64,000 nucleotides of DNA from Caballeronia temeraria (GCF_001544795.2 NZ_FCOI02000001.1:62001-126000); one strand, 5' to 3'. Positions 8,724 through 17,328 are shown, counted from the first letter of the stretch. Notes: generated by a model from the letters alone, not told the origin. Numbers and translations: made by a program.

Positions 8724-9158
8724 ATGATGACAATGCAATCGAACGGCTTCGACGCGACGGCGCGGCAATTGATCGTCGGCCTGCCGCTATTCATGGGCGC
8801 GATCGAATACATCTTGCGGGTCGCGCTGAAGCAGCCCGGCAGGGACGACTTCTTTCCGATTTCACTCGTTGCTTCGAGTGTCAGTCTGAATGTGGCGCTG
8901 GCCGTGCTGCCGGGCGAACTTCGCGATGGCTTTTTTCGATCGACGTCGAGGCGGCGTATCGGTCAGGCGATCCTTATCGCGAATATGGGAATTTTCGCCT
9001 CTCTGATTGGGATGCTTCTCTGGATATACTTGCTCGTGGCTTCGTTTAGTGAGGAAGTCAGAGCGATTTTGCCAATGCATCCGCTGCGGGATGCTTTGGC
9101 GTACTACCTATTTTCAATTACGTTGAACGAAGGCAAGGCCAGGGTGACAAGATGCTGA
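8724..9158 (+). CDS. Hypothetical polytopic membrane protein, 144 residues
   Basis: The frame begins at a cluster of Met codons (MMTMQSNGFD) preceded by AAAGG, and encodes 144 residues. It has three or four hydrophobic segments: LIVGLPLFMGAIEYILRVAL, ISLVASSVSLNVALAVL, a long one from about residue 75 including LLWIYLLVASF, and ALAYYLFSITL near the end. An upstream open stretch in the same frame back to 8484 has no hydrophobic or family features and is left out. The second half uses many A/T-ending codons, unlike its neighbours. The stop overlaps the start of a second small gene by 7 bases. I do not recognise the family. Confidence 0.55.
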   Translation: MMTMQSNGFDATARQLIVGLPLFMGAIEYILRVALKQPGRDDFFPISLVASSVSLNVALAVLPGELRDGFFRSTSRRRIGQAILIANMGIFASLIGMLLWIYLLVASFSEEVRAILPMHPLRDALAYYLFSITLNEGKARVTRC

Positions 9159-9313
9159 ACTTTGTGTTGGGATTCTTTCGAGAGTATTGGCCAGTTGTGG
9201 TCACCTGCGCGTTCGCCAGATTCGGCGTTCCGCCTCTGGTGGACTGGCTGTTTCGCACATTCGACCGGGAAGAGCCGCCGGGCGGGGCCGACCATCGTCC
9301 GGGCGTGGAATAA
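9152..9313 (+). CDS. Small hypothetical protein, 53 residues, overlapping the preceding gene
   Basis: A 53-codon frame starts at an ATG inside the last codons of the preceding gene and ends with TAA. The protein begins MLNFVLGFFREYWPVVVTCA and ends DHRPGVE. It has one amphipathic or membrane-anchoring N-terminal segment and a charged C-terminus. AGGG lies about 10 bases before the ATG. The overlap, the shared low-GC codon use and the terminator directly after it support a two-gene unit. It could be an accessory subunit of the membrane protein. It is too short for a family call. Confidence 0.45.
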   Translation: MLNFVLGFFREYWPVVVTCAFARFGVPPLVDWLFRTFDREEPPGGADHRPGVE

Positions 9314-9337
9314 CCCGCATCCAGAATGCCCAAACGC

Positions 9338-9368
9338 AAAAAATCCGCTCTCAACGGAGCGGCTTTTT
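9338..9368. terminator. Terminator between the small gene pair and tRNA-Leu
   Basis: A 6-bp stem, CCGCTC / GAGCGG, with a 6-base loop is flanked by A6 on the left and T5 on the right. It serves the plus-strand gene pair and also the minus-strand tRNA-Leu, which ends 10 bases away. Confidence 0.75.
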
Positions 9369-9377
9369 CAACAATCC

Positions 9378-9462
9378 TGGTGCCCAGGGCCGGAATCGAA
9401 CCGGCACGCCTTGCGGCGGGGGATTTTGAGTCCCCTGCGTCTACCAATTTCACCACCTGGGC
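9378..9462 (-). tRNA. tRNA-Leu (anticodon CAA)
   Basis: Read on the minus strand the gene begins GCCCAGGTGGTGAAATTGGT and ends with the matching acceptor strand CCTGGGC, discriminator A and an encoded CCA. The anticodon loop CTCAAAA gives CAA, reading UUG leucine codons. The T-arm contains GGTTCGAATCC. It is 85 bases with an extended variable arm, as expected for a class II tRNA. It is monocistronic with its own promoter and terminator. Confidence 0.95.
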
Positions 9463-9515
9463 CTGAATCGGCTCGTACGCGAACAAAGCGAAGCAACGAG
9501 CCAATCGAGTCGGCG

Positions 9516-9544
9516 ATTATGACCGAAAACGCCGCCGTCGGCAA
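9516..9544 (-). promoter_or_regulatory. Sigma70-type promoter for tRNA-Leu
   Basis: On the minus strand TTGCCG (9539-9544) and CATAAT (9516-9521) are separated by exactly 17 bases. This places transcription start about 45 bases before the tRNA 5' end. Confidence 0.65.
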
Positions 9545-9603
9545 GCATCGAGGATAGCGTTTTCGCAAGCTCGGAAATTACTGAGCGGGATCACTGAGCG
9601 AGA

Positions 9604-10764
9604 TCACTGAGCGAGATACGTGAACGCGCCGTTCTTGATCACGCCCATCACGCTCGCGCGCTGATCCAGCCCGACGTGATCCGTCGCGCTCGTACTGACC
9701 ACGCCGTTCGGCACGACCAGTTCATGCGCGTGCTCCAGTTCCGCGCGCAGCGCCACGCGAAACTCCTTCGTGCCCGGTTTCGCCGTCTTCAGCGCGCGCG
9801 CCACGGCATCCTGCAGACGCGGATAGACGCCTGCCGCATCGCCCGCAAACTGCGTGACCGTGCCCTTGCCGTACTTCTCCTCATACGCATTCACGAACGC
9901 GAGCGCCGCCTTTTTCGACGGATGATCCGCCGGCAGCGTCCGCGCGACGACGACCGGCTGCGTCGGGAAAAGCGTGCCCTCGACGTCCTTGCCGCCGAGC
10001 TTGATGAACTCCGGCGTCGCGATGCCGTGCGTCTGATAGATCGCGCCCTTGAACCCGCGCTCGACGAGCGTGCGCTGCGGCAGCACCGTCGGCGTGCCCG
10101 CGCCCGCGATCAGCACCGCGTCGGGTTTCGCGGCCATCAGCTTGAGAATCTGCCCGGTGACGCTCGCATCGGTGCGATTGAAGCGCTCGCTCGCGACGAT
10201 CCTGATATGCCGAAGGTCGGCGAACTTGGTGAACTCGTTGAGCCAGCTATCGCCGTAACTGTCCGCGAAGCCGATGAACCCAACCGTCTTCACGCCATGA
10301 TTCGCCATGTAGCGCGTCATCACGTCGGCCATCGCGCGATCGGTCTGCGCCATCTTGAACGCCCACACTTTCTTGCCTTCCTGCGGTTCCACGACCGATG
10401 CCGAGCCGATCAGCGTGATCATCGGCGTTTCGGATTCCGCGACGGGATCGAGCGCGGCGAGCGCCGCCGGCGTGATATTCGGCCCGACGATCACATCGAC
10501 GTGATCCTCGCTGATCAGCTTGCGGATATTGCGCACGGCCGCGCCCGGGTCCGAGCCGTCGTCGAGGATGATGTACTCCGCGTTCTGCCCGGCGATGGTC
10601 TTCGGCCACATGAGCATCGCGTTCTTGCTGGTGATGCCGATGGCGGCGGCCGGGCCGGTGCTCGACAGATCGATGCCGACCTTCAATTGCGCGTGCGCGG
10701 CGGCGGCAACCACGGACAGGGCGGCGCCGGCGGCAAGGCGGCGCGTGAACTTCGACAACGTCAT
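9604..10764 (-). CDS. Periplasmic ABC substrate-binding protein, LivJ/LivK family
   Basis: This 386-residue protein has a cleavable signal peptide (MTLSKFTRRLAAGAALSVVA, cleavage after AHA). The type I periplasmic binding fold of the leucine/isoleucine/valine-binding family follows: KVGIDLSSTGPAAAIG, VRNIRKLISEDHVDVIVGPN, and a central VKTVGFIGFADSYGDSW. It would deliver a solute to an ABC importer. No permease or ATPase lies beside it; the LivF fragment at the left edge is 9 kb away on the other strand. It follows cysB on the same strand with 61 bases between them. That raises the possibility of a sulfur-linked substrate, but this is inference only. Confidence 0.85.
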   Translation of the reverse strand: MTLSKFTRRLAAGAALSVVAAAAHAQLKVGIDLSSTGPAAAIGITSKNAMLMWPKTIAGQNAEYIILDDGSDPGAAVRNIRKLISEDHVDVIVGPNITPAALAALDPVAESETPMITLIGSASVVEPQEGKKVWAFKMAQTDRAMADVMTRYMANHGVKTVGFIGFADSYGDSWLNEFTKFADLRHIRIVASERFNRTDASVTGQILKLMAAKPDAVLIAGAGTPTVLPQRTLVERGFKGAIYQTHGIATPEFIKLGGKDVEGTLFPTQPVVVARTLPADHPSKKAALAFVNAYEEKYGKGTVTQFAGDAAGVYPRLQDAVARALKTAKPGTKEFRVALRAELEHAHELVVPNGVVSTSATDHVGLDQRASVMGVIKNGAFTYLAQ

Positions 10765-10796
10765 CGGAAAGGTCTCCAGGGGAAAGAATCTTCTGA

Positions 10797-10812
10797 GGCG
10801 GCGCGCGCCGCC
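10797..10812. repeat. Perfect 16-bp palindrome between cysB and the binding-protein gene
   Basis: GGCGGCGCGCGCCGCC is a perfect inverted repeat in the 61-base gap. A second palindrome, GAGCTC-GAGCTC separated by one base, overlaps the cysB stop. Neither is followed by a T-run, so they look like RNA-processing or attenuation hairpins rather than terminators. Confidence 0.5.
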
Positions 10813-10825
10813 GTGTTATTCGAGC

Positions 10826-11767
10826 TCAGAGCTCGTAGCTTTCGTGATCGCCGGACAGCGCCTGTTCGATCAGCTTGCGATTCAGCGACGGCGACAGCAG
10901 TTCGACGAGCGTATACACATAGCTGCGCAGATACGCGCCCTGTTTGAGCGCGAGCCGCGTGACGTTCGTGCCGAACAGATGGCCAACCGGCATCGCCCGC
11001 AAATGCTTGTCGCGCTCCGGATTGAACGCGATGTCCGCCATGATCCCGATGCCGAGCCCCAGTTCGACGTAAGTCTTGATCACGTCCGCGTCGATGGCTT
11101 CGAGCACGATGTCCGGCGTCAGATTGCGCAGCCCGAACGCCTGATTGATCTTGGAGCGCCCGGCGAACGACGCCTCGTACGTGATGATCGGGTATTGCGC
11201 GAGATCGTCGAGCGTGAGCGTCTTGCGCTCCAGCAGCGGATGATCCGGCAGCATGACGGCCAGATGCTGCCACTGGAAGCAGGGCAGCGACACCAGTTCC
11301 TTATAGTTGGCGATGGCCTCGGTCGCGATCGCGATGTCCGCCTGATCGTGAATCACCATTTCGGCGACTTGCGTGGGGCTGCCTTGCAGAATCGAAAGGT
11401 GCACCTTCGGAAAGCGCTTCTTGAATTCGGCGATGGCCGACGGCAGCGAATAGCGCGCCTGCGTGTGCGTCGCGGCGATGACGAGATTGCCCTGATCCTG
11501 CGCCGCGTAATCCTTACCGACCCGCTTGAGGCTCTCCACTTCCTGCAATATTTTCTCGACCGACGCGAGGATGATGCGCCCTGGCTCGGTCAGCGATCTC
11601 ACGCGTTTCCCGTGGCGCGTGAAGATCTCGACGCCCAGTTCGTCTTCCAGCTCGATGATCGCCTTCGAGACGCCCGGCTGTGACGTATACAGCGCCTTGG
11701 CGGCCTCCGTCAGGTTGAAATTCTGCCGGACGGCCTCGCGCACGAAGCGGAACTGATGCAGATTCAT
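10826..11767 (-). CDS. cysB: CysB-family LysR-type regulator of sulfur assimilation
   Basis: This 313-residue LysR-type protein has an N-terminal winged helix-turn-helix (FNLTEAAKALYTSQPGVSKA, about residues 17-36) and a C-terminal effector domain. The N-terminus MNLHQFRFVREAV and the segment HTQARYSLP are characteristic of the CysB/Cbl branch. That branch senses acetylserine or sulfate/APS and activates sulfur genes. The position directly divergent from cysI, with a shared 239-base AT-rich intergenic region, fits control of the cys operon. CysB and Cbl cannot be separated with certainty from sequence alone. Confidence 0.9.
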   Translation of the reverse strand: MNLHQFRFVREAVRQNFNLTEAAKALYTSQPGVSKAIIELEDELGVEIFTRHGKRVRSLTEPGRIILASVEKILQEVESLKRVGKDYAAQDQGNLVIAATHTQARYSLPSAIAEFKKRFPKVHLSILQGSPTQVAEMVIHDQADIAIATEAIANYKELVSLPCFQWQHLAVMLPDHPLLERKTLTLDDLAQYPIITYEASFAGRSKINQAFGLRNLTPDIVLEAIDADVIKTYVELGLGIGIMADIAFNPERDKHLRAMPVGHLFGTNVTRLALKQGAYLRSYVYTLVELLSPSLNRKLIEQALSGDHESYEL

Positions 11768-12006
11768 TTATCGCCTTTGTTTATTACTACCGGGCATATC
11801 AAAGTAATTTTTCAGTCGTTTGCAATATATAGCAGGTTCTTTACTATCAGTCCAATTTTTCCAATATCCATATCTCTATCCGTCATAAGCAAATGAGCGT
11901 TCCGTCTGAACGCCTCGCGCGGCAGGGACTCAATGGATATTCGACGGACGAGACGCGCGACGTAACCTAGGACGCCGCGCTTTACACAAGAACTTGGGGC
12001 CCCCGA
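11768..12006. promoter_or_regulatory. cysB-cysI divergent regulatory region
   Basis: This 239-base gap is markedly AT-rich for the window, especially 11768-11895, which holds repeated ATAT-containing stretches and TTTATTACTA. It separates cysB from the cys operon and is where CysB binding and both promoters would be expected. I cannot define a convincing -35/-10 pair or operator by eye. Confidence 0.5.
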
Positions 12007-13683
12007 ATGTACCAATACGATCAGATCGACCAACGCATCGTCGACGAACGTGTCGCGCAGTACGCCGACCAGGTCCGCCGCCGCTTGTCGGGCGAGTTGA
12101 GCGAAGAAGAATTCCGTCCGCTGCGCCTGCAGAACGGCCTGTACATGCAGCGCCACGCGTACATGCACCGCATCGCGATTCCGTACGGCAATCTGCGCAG
12201 CGACCAGCTCCGCATGCTTGCGACCATCGCGCGCGAGCACGATCGCGGCTACGGCCACTTCTCGACGCGCACGAACATCCAGTTCAACTGGGTCGAGCTC
12301 GAACAAACGCCGGAAATCCTGCGCAAGCTCGCCTCGGTGCAAATGCACGCGATCCAGACGTCGGGCAACTGCATCCGCAACATCACCGCCGATCAGTTCG
12401 CCGGCGTCGCGCCCGACGAGCAGGTCGACCCGCGTCCGTGGTCGGAAATTCTGCGTCAGTGGTCGACGTTCCATCCGGAATTCGCGTGGCTGCCGCGCAA
12501 GTTCAAGATCGCGGTGAACGGCTCGGCGGAAGATCGCGCCGCCGTGCAGGTCCACGATCTCGGTGTGTATCTGAAGAAGAACGCGCAGGGCGAAGTCGTG
12601 ATGGACATTCTCGCGGGCGGCGGTCTCGGCCGCACCCCGATCGTCGGCGCGATCATCAAGCGCGATCTGCCGTGGCAGCATCTGATCACCTATTGCGAAG
12701 CCGTGCTGCGCGTGTACAACCGCTACGGCCGCCGCGACAACATGTACAAGGCGCGCATCAAGATTCTCGTGAAGGCGCTGTCGCCGGAGAAGTTCAGCAA
12801 GCAGGTCGAGGAAGAGTGGCAGCATCTGAAGGACGGCCCGTCGACGCTCACGCAGGACGAAGTCGATCGCGTGTCGGCGTTCTTCGCGCCGCCCGTCTAC
12901 GAAAAGCTCGCGGACACCGATGCATCGTATGAAAAGCATCTGATCGACAGCAAGCCGTTCGCGCGCTGGGTCGAGCGCAACGTGCGTCCGCACAAGGTGC
13001 CGGGCTATGCGGCGGTGACGCTGTCGCTCAAGCAACGCCACATCGCGCCGGGCGACGCCACCGACCAGCAGATGGACGACGTTGCCGCGCTCGCCGATGA
13101 ATTCTCGTTCGGCGAAATCCGCGTGTCGCACGAGCAGAACCTGATTCTCGCGAACGTGAAGAAGCGCGATCTGCACACCGTGTGGGAACGCGCGAAGGCG
13201 CTCGGTTTCGCGACAGCGAACATCGGCTTGCTGACGGACATCATCGCGTGCCCGGGCGGCGATTTCTGCTCGCTCGCGAATGCGAAGTCGATTCCGATCG
13301 CGCTCGCCATCCAGGATCGTTTCAACGACCTCGACTACGTGCACGACCTCGGCGACATGTCGCTGAACATCTCGGGTTGCATCAACGCGTGCGGTCATCA
13401 CCATGTGGGCAATATCGGCATTCTGGGCGTCGATAAGGACGGCTCCGAGTGGTATCAGGTGACGCTCGGCGGCGAGCAAAGCTCGGGCGCGACCGGCGCG
13501 CATCTCGGCAAGGTGATCGGCCCGTCGTTCTCGGCCGAAGAGATGCCCGACGTGATCGCGCAAGTGATCGACACCTTCGTCGATAACCGCATCGAAGGCG
13601 AGCGCTTCATCGAGACGTTCGGCCGCATCGGCATGGCGCCGTTCAAGGAGCGCGTGTATGCATCGCGCCAGGCTCACGCTTAA
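12007..13683 (+). CDS. cysI: Nitrite/sulfite reductase hemoprotein, assimilatory sulfite reductase
   Basis: This 558-residue siroheme and [4Fe-4S] enzyme reduces sulfite to sulfide in the cytoplasm. It has the two-fold ferredoxin-like repeats of the family (HGRSTRTNIQFNW-type text appears as HFSTRTNIQFNWVEL). The cluster and siroheme-ligating cysteines lie in CPGGDFCSLAN and SGCINACGHHHVG. It is the first gene of cysI-DUF934-cysH-cysD-cysN-cobA. Because the other genes make sulfite and siroheme, sulfite rather than nitrite is the likely substrate. No CysJ flavoprotein subunit lies in the window, as is usual for the ferredoxin-type enzyme. Confidence 0.92.
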   Translation: MYQYDQIDQRIVDERVAQYADQVRRRLSGELSEEEFRPLRLQNGLYMQRHAYMHRIAIPYGNLRSDQLRMLATIAREHDRGYGHFSTRTNIQFNWVELEQTPEILRKLASVQMHAIQTSGNCIRNITADQFAGVAPDEQVDPRPWSEILRQWSTFHPEFAWLPRKFKIAVNGSAEDRAAVQVHDLGVYLKKNAQGEVVMDILAGGGLGRTPIVGAIIKRDLPWQHLITYCEAVLRVYNRYGRRDNMYKARIKILVKALSPEKFSKQVEEEWQHLKDGPSTLTQDEVDRVSAFFAPPVYEKLADTDASYEKHLIDSKPFARWVERNVRPHKVPGYAAVTLSLKQRHIAPGDATDQQMDDVAALADEFSFGEIRVSHEQNLILANVKKRDLHTVWERAKALGFATANIGLLTDIIACPGGDFCSLANAKSIPIALAIQDRFNDLDYVHDLGDMSLNISGCINACGHHHVGNIGILGVDKDGSEWYQVTLGGEQSSGATGAHLGKVIGPSFSAEEMPDVIAQVIDTFVDNRIEGERFIETFGRIGMAPFKERVYASRQAHA

Positions 13684-13693
13684 GGATCTGCAC

Positions 13694-14233
13694 ATGACGT
13701 TGATTATCAAGAACCGCGCCGTCGTCGAAGACAGTTTCACCGTTGTCCTTGCCGCCGAAGACGGTACGTTGCCTGCTATCGATGCGCTGCCCGGCGGCAA
13801 GATCATCGTGCCGTTCGCGCTGTGGAAAGAGCACAAGGCCGCGATCGTCGCAGCGCGCGCGAAAGAGGACATCGGCGTGTGGCTCGCGCCCGACGACGAG
13901 CCCGCCGACCTCGCGCCGGACTTCGGTTCGCTGTCCGTGATCGCCGTCGATTTCCCGGTGTTCCGCGATGGCCGTGGCTTTTCCATCGGCCGCCTGTTGC
14001 GCGAGCGCTATCAGTGGACGGGCGAGCTGCGCGCCATCGGCGACGTGCTGCGCGATCAGGTCGCGTTCCACGCACGCTGCGGCTTCGATGCGTTCGCGGT
14101 TCGCGCGGACAAGGACATCAACGACGCGCTCAACGCGTTCACCGAGTTCACCAATCTGTATCAGGGCGCGACCGACAATCTCGAACCGCTGTTCCGCCGT
14201 CGCGCGGCGCTCGTCGCAGCGCTTGGAGCCTGA
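13694..14233 (+). CDS. DUF934 protein of the sulfate-assimilation operon
   Basis: This 179-residue protein belongs to the DUF934 family, which in many proteobacteria sits directly after cysI. The family segment is recognisable in the middle: DFPVFRDGRGFSIGRLLRERY, then ELRAIGDVLRDQVAFHARCGFDAF. The Met at 13694 was chosen because it lies 10 bases after the cysI stop with AAGGA in front; an upstream Met would overlap cysI. Biochemical function is not established. The fixed position between sulfite reductase and cysH suggests a small accessory or electron-transfer partner. cysH starts 3 bases after its stop. Confidence 0.85.
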   Translation: MTLIIKNRAVVEDSFTVVLAAEDGTLPAIDALPGGKIIVPFALWKEHKAAIVAARAKEDIGVWLAPDDEPADLAPDFGSLSVIAVDFPVFRDGRGFSIGRLLRERYQWTGELRAIGDVLRDQVAFHARCGFDAFAVRADKDINDALNAFTEFTNLYQGATDNLEPLFRRRAALVAALGA

Positions 14234-14236
14234 TGT

Positions 14237-14959
14237 ATGACGCCTGAATTGCAAGCCAAGGTTGAACGCCTGGACGCGCTGCTGGATTCGATCGCGGCGC
14301 GCCACCAGAACGTCAAGCTAGCCAGCAGCCTCGCCGCCGAAGACATGGTGTTGACGCACGCCATTCTTTCGCGCGGGGTGAAGATCGGCATCTTCTCGCT
14401 GAACACGGGCCGTCTGCATGCGGAAACGCTCGGCATGCTCGATACCGTCAAAGCGCGTTACGGCTACGACATCGAGCAGTTTCATCCGCAGCGGGATGCG
14501 GTCGATGCGTACGTCCGCGATCACGGTTTGAACGCGTTCTACGAAAGCATCGATCTGCGCAAGAGCTGCTGCCATATCCGCAAGGTCGAGCCGCTCAATC
14601 GCGCGCTGTCGGACGTGTCCGCGTGGGTCACGGGACAGCGCCGCGAGCAGTCGGTGACGCGTGCCGAGCTGCACGAGGAAGAGCACGACGAACCGCGCAA
14701 CATCGCGAAGTTCAATCCGCTCGCGGACTGGACCGAAGCCGATGTGTGGGATTACCTGAAAGCCTTCGACGTACCCGTGAATCCGCTCCATGCGCGCGGT
14801 TATCCGAGCATCGGGTGCGAGCCTTGTACGCGCGCGGTACGTCCCGGCGAGGACAGCCGCGCCGGACGCTGGTGGTGGGAATCGCGCGATACGAAGGAAT
14901 GCGGCCTGCACATCACGAACATCAAGGTCGTCGACGAAGCCCCGAGCTCGGCGATCTAA
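14237..14959 (+). CDS. cysH: Assimilatory adenylyl-sulfate (APS) reductase
   Basis: This 240-residue PAPS/APS reductase family enzyme reduces activated sulfate to sulfite using thioredoxin. The cysteine pairs that bind a [4Fe-4S] cluster in APS-type enzymes are present: KSCCHIRKVEPL in the middle and GCEPCTRAV near the C-terminus. PAPS-specific enzymes lack these. Consistent with APS as substrate, no APS kinase (CysC) gene or CysC domain is found in this operon. It begins 3 bases after DUF934 and is followed by cysD after 65 bases. Confidence 0.93.
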   Translation: MTPELQAKVERLDALLDSIAARHQNVKLASSLAAEDMVLTHAILSRGVKIGIFSLNTGRLHAETLGMLDTVKARYGYDIEQFHPQRDAVDAYVRDHGLNAFYESIDLRKSCCHIRKVEPLNRALSDVSAWVTGQRREQSVTRAELHEEEHDEPRNIAKFNPLADWTEADVWDYLKAFDVPVNPLHARGYPSIGCEPCTRAVRPGEDSRAGRWWWESRDTKECGLHITNIKVVDEAPSSAI

Positions 14960-15024
14960 GGCAACACCCCCTGTCACTGAATGCGGCGCTCCACGGAACG
15001 CCGCCAAGAAAAGGATCGACGAAC

Positions 15025-15987
15025 ATGAGCACGACGCTCGACGCTAACGTCACCGCACCGGTCGTCAACAAGGCGACTCGGATGGATCACCTGGATTGGC
15101 TCGAAGCCGAGTCGATCCACATCATTCGCGAACTCGTCGCGGAATGCAGCAAGCCCGCGCTGTTGTTCTCGGGCGGCAAGGATTCGGTCGTCGTGCTGGC
15201 GCTCGCGCTCAAGGCGTTCGGCCTCGGCGGCAATCGCAAGACGACGCTGCCGTTCCCGCTCGTGCACATCGACACGGGTCACAACTTCCAGGAAGTGATC
15301 GACTTCCGCGATCGTCGCGCAGCCGAAATCGGCGCGGAACTCGTGGTCGGTCACGTCGAGGATTCGATCAAAAAGGGCACCGTGCGTCTGCGTCGCGAAA
15401 CGGATTCGCGTAATGCCGCGCAGGCGGTGACGCTGCTCGAAACCATCGAGGAATACGGCTACACGGCGATGATCGGCGGCGCGCGCCGCGACGAAGAGAA
15501 GGCGCGCGCGAAAGAGCGCATCTTCTCGTTCCGCGACGAATTCGGCCAGTGGGACCCGAAGGCGCAGCGCCCGGAACTGTGGAGCATCTACAACGCGCGT
15601 CTGCACAACGGCGAGCATCTGCGCGTGTTCCCGATCTCGAACTGGACCGAACTCGACGTATGGCAATACATCGCGCGCGAGAAGCTCGAATTGCCGAACA
15701 TCTACTATGCGCATGATCGCGAAATCGTGCGCCGCAACGGCCTGCTCGTGCCGGTGACGCCGCTCACGCCGGTGCGCGAAGGCGAGACCGCCGAGATCGC
15801 GCAGGTGCGTTTCCGCACGGTCGGCGATATCAGTTGCACGTGCCCGGTCGCGAGCGATGCGGATGACGTCGAAAAGATCATCGCGGAAACCGCCGTGACG
15901 GAAATCACGGAACGCGGCGCCACGCGTATGGACGACCAGGCGTCCGAAGCTGCGATGGAACAGCGCAAGAAGCAAGGTTATTTCTAA
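15025..15987 (+). CDS. cysD: Sulfate adenylyltransferase subunit 2
   Basis: This 320-residue ATP pyrophosphatase-type subunit adenylates sulfate to APS together with CysN. The PP-loop SGGKDS is at residues 49-54. The C-terminal SCTCPVASDADDVEKII and the tail KQGYF are family hallmarks. The Met at 15025 was chosen because it follows a clear AAAGGA ribosome binding site; the frame is open upstream into cysH but lacks family features there. The length equals the usual CysD length of about 300-320 residues. Confidence 0.95.
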   Translation: MSTTLDANVTAPVVNKATRMDHLDWLEAESIHIIRELVAECSKPALLFSGGKDSVVVLALALKAFGLGGNRKTTLPFPLVHIDTGHNFQEVIDFRDRRAAEIGAELVVGHVEDSIKKGTVRLRRETDSRNAAQAVTLLETIEEYGYTAMIGGARRDEEKARAKERIFSFRDEFGQWDPKAQRPELWSIYNARLHNGEHLRVFPISNWTELDVWQYIAREKLELPNIYYAHDREIVRRNGLLVPVTPLTPVREGETAEIAQVRFRTVGDISCTCPVASDADDVEKIIAETAVTEITERGATRMDDQASEAAMEQRKKQGYF

Positions 15988-16014
15988 GCAACACGCCACA
16001 GGAAGAAACGAGTC

Positions 16015-17328
16015 ATGAGCATCTATCAAGCTGAAGATCTGGGCGTGTTGCGCTTCATCACCGCGGGTTCCGTCGACGACGGCAAGAGCACGCTGATCGG
16101 CCGCCTGCTGTATGACAGCAAGGCTGTGCTGTCGGACCAGTTGTCCGCTATTTCTCGCGCGAAGAACAAGCGCACCGTCGGCGATGAAATCGATCTGTCG
16201 CTGCTCACGGACGGCCTCGAAGCCGAGCGCGAGCAGGGCATCACCATCGACGTCGCGTACCGCTATTTCGCGACGGCGAAGCGCAAGTTCATCATCGCCG
16301 ATACGCCGGGCCACGAGCAGTACACGCGCAACATGGTGACGGGCGCATCGACGGCGCATGCCGCGATCATTCTCGTCGACGCGACGCGCGTCACGTTCGA
16401 AGATGGCGTCGCGCAACTGCTGCCGCAAACGAAGCGCCACAGCGCGATCGTCAAGCTGCTCGGTCTGCAGCACGTGATCGTCGCGATCAACAAGATGGAT
16501 CTGGTCGAGTACAGCGAAGCGCGCTTCAACGAGATTCGCGATGCGTACGTCGTGCTCGCGCGTCAGCTCGGTCTCGCGGATGTGCGTTTCGTGCCGGTGT
16601 CGGCGCTGAAGGGCGACAACATCGTGACGGCGAGCGAGCGCATGCCGTGGTACCCGGGCGAGCCGCTGCTCGATCTGCTCGAATCGCTGCCGGTTGCGCA
16701 GCCGACCGATCAGGCGCTGCGTTTCCCGGTGCAATGGGTCGCGCGTCAGGACGGCTCGCAAGCCGACGATTTCCGCGGCTACATGGGCCGCGTGGAAGCG
16801 GGCGAAGTGCGCGTCGGCGATGCCATCAGCGTGCTGCCGGGTAATCGTGAAGCGACCGTCGCCGAGATCATCGCGCCGGTGCCGGGCGGCGTCGCGCCGG
16901 TGGATCGCGCATTCGCGGGCCAGACGGTGACGATTCGCCTGACCGAAGACGTCGACGTGTCGCGCGGCGACACCTTCGTGCCGGCCGCCGCCAAGGTCGA
17001 ACCGGCTAAGAAGCTCGAAGCGGACCTCTGCTGGTTCGATGAAGAACCGCTCTCGCCGCAGCGCAAGTATCTGCTGAAGCAGACGACGAACACGGTGTTC
17101 GCGCGCATCGGCGCGGTGAAGCAGGTGCTGGACGTGCATACGCTGTCGCATTCGGTCGATCGCAGCACGCTCGCGATGAACGATATCGGCCGCGTGGCGC
17201 TCACGTTGCAGAAGCCGATCGTCGCGGACGAGTACGATACGCATCAGGGCACCGGCGCGTTCGTGCTGATCGATGAAGCGACGCATCACACGGTCGCGGC
17301 CGGTATGATTCGTGCAATCGCGGGCTAA
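16015..17328 (+). CDS. cysN: Sulfate adenylyltransferase subunit 1 (GTPase)
   Basis: This 437-residue elongation-factor-like GTPase drives APS synthesis by CysD. The P-loop GSVDDGKS is at residues 18-25. The DTPGHEQY switch II motif and INKMD guanine-recognition motif are intact. Two beta-barrel domains follow. There is no fused CysC kinase domain, which agrees with an APS-reducing pathway. It lies 27 bases after cysD and 22 bases before cobA. Confidence 0.95.
   Translation: MSIYQAEDLGVLRFITAGSVDDGKSTLIGRLLYDSKAVLSDQLSAISRAKNKRTVGDEIDLSLLTDGLEAEREQGITIDVAYRYFATAKRKFIIADTPGHEQYTRNMVTGASTAHAAIILVDATRVTFEDGVAQLLPQTKRHSAIVKLLGLQHVIVAINKMDLVEYSEARFNEIRDAYVVLARQLGLADVRFVPVSALKGDNIVTASERMPWYPGEPLLDLLESLPVAQPTDQALRFPVQWVARQDGSQADDFRGYMGRVEAGEVRVGDAISVLPGNREATVAEIIAPVPGGVAPVDRAFAGQTVTIRLTEDVDVSRGDTFVPAAAKVEPAKKLEADLCWFDEEPLSPQRKYLLKQTTNTVFARIGAVKQVLDVHTLSHSVDRSTLAMNDIGRVALTLQKPIVADEYDTHQGTGAFVLIDEATHHTVAAGMIRAIAG

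Noticed and set aside
9378..9462. tRNA-Leu as an integration (att) site
   Set aside because: No direct repeat of the tRNA 3' end and no integrase gene were seen anywhere in the window.
11812..13986. A 724-codon open frame antisense to cysI and the cys promoter region
   Set aside because: No domains, and it spans a gene boundary and a regulatory region of the other strand.
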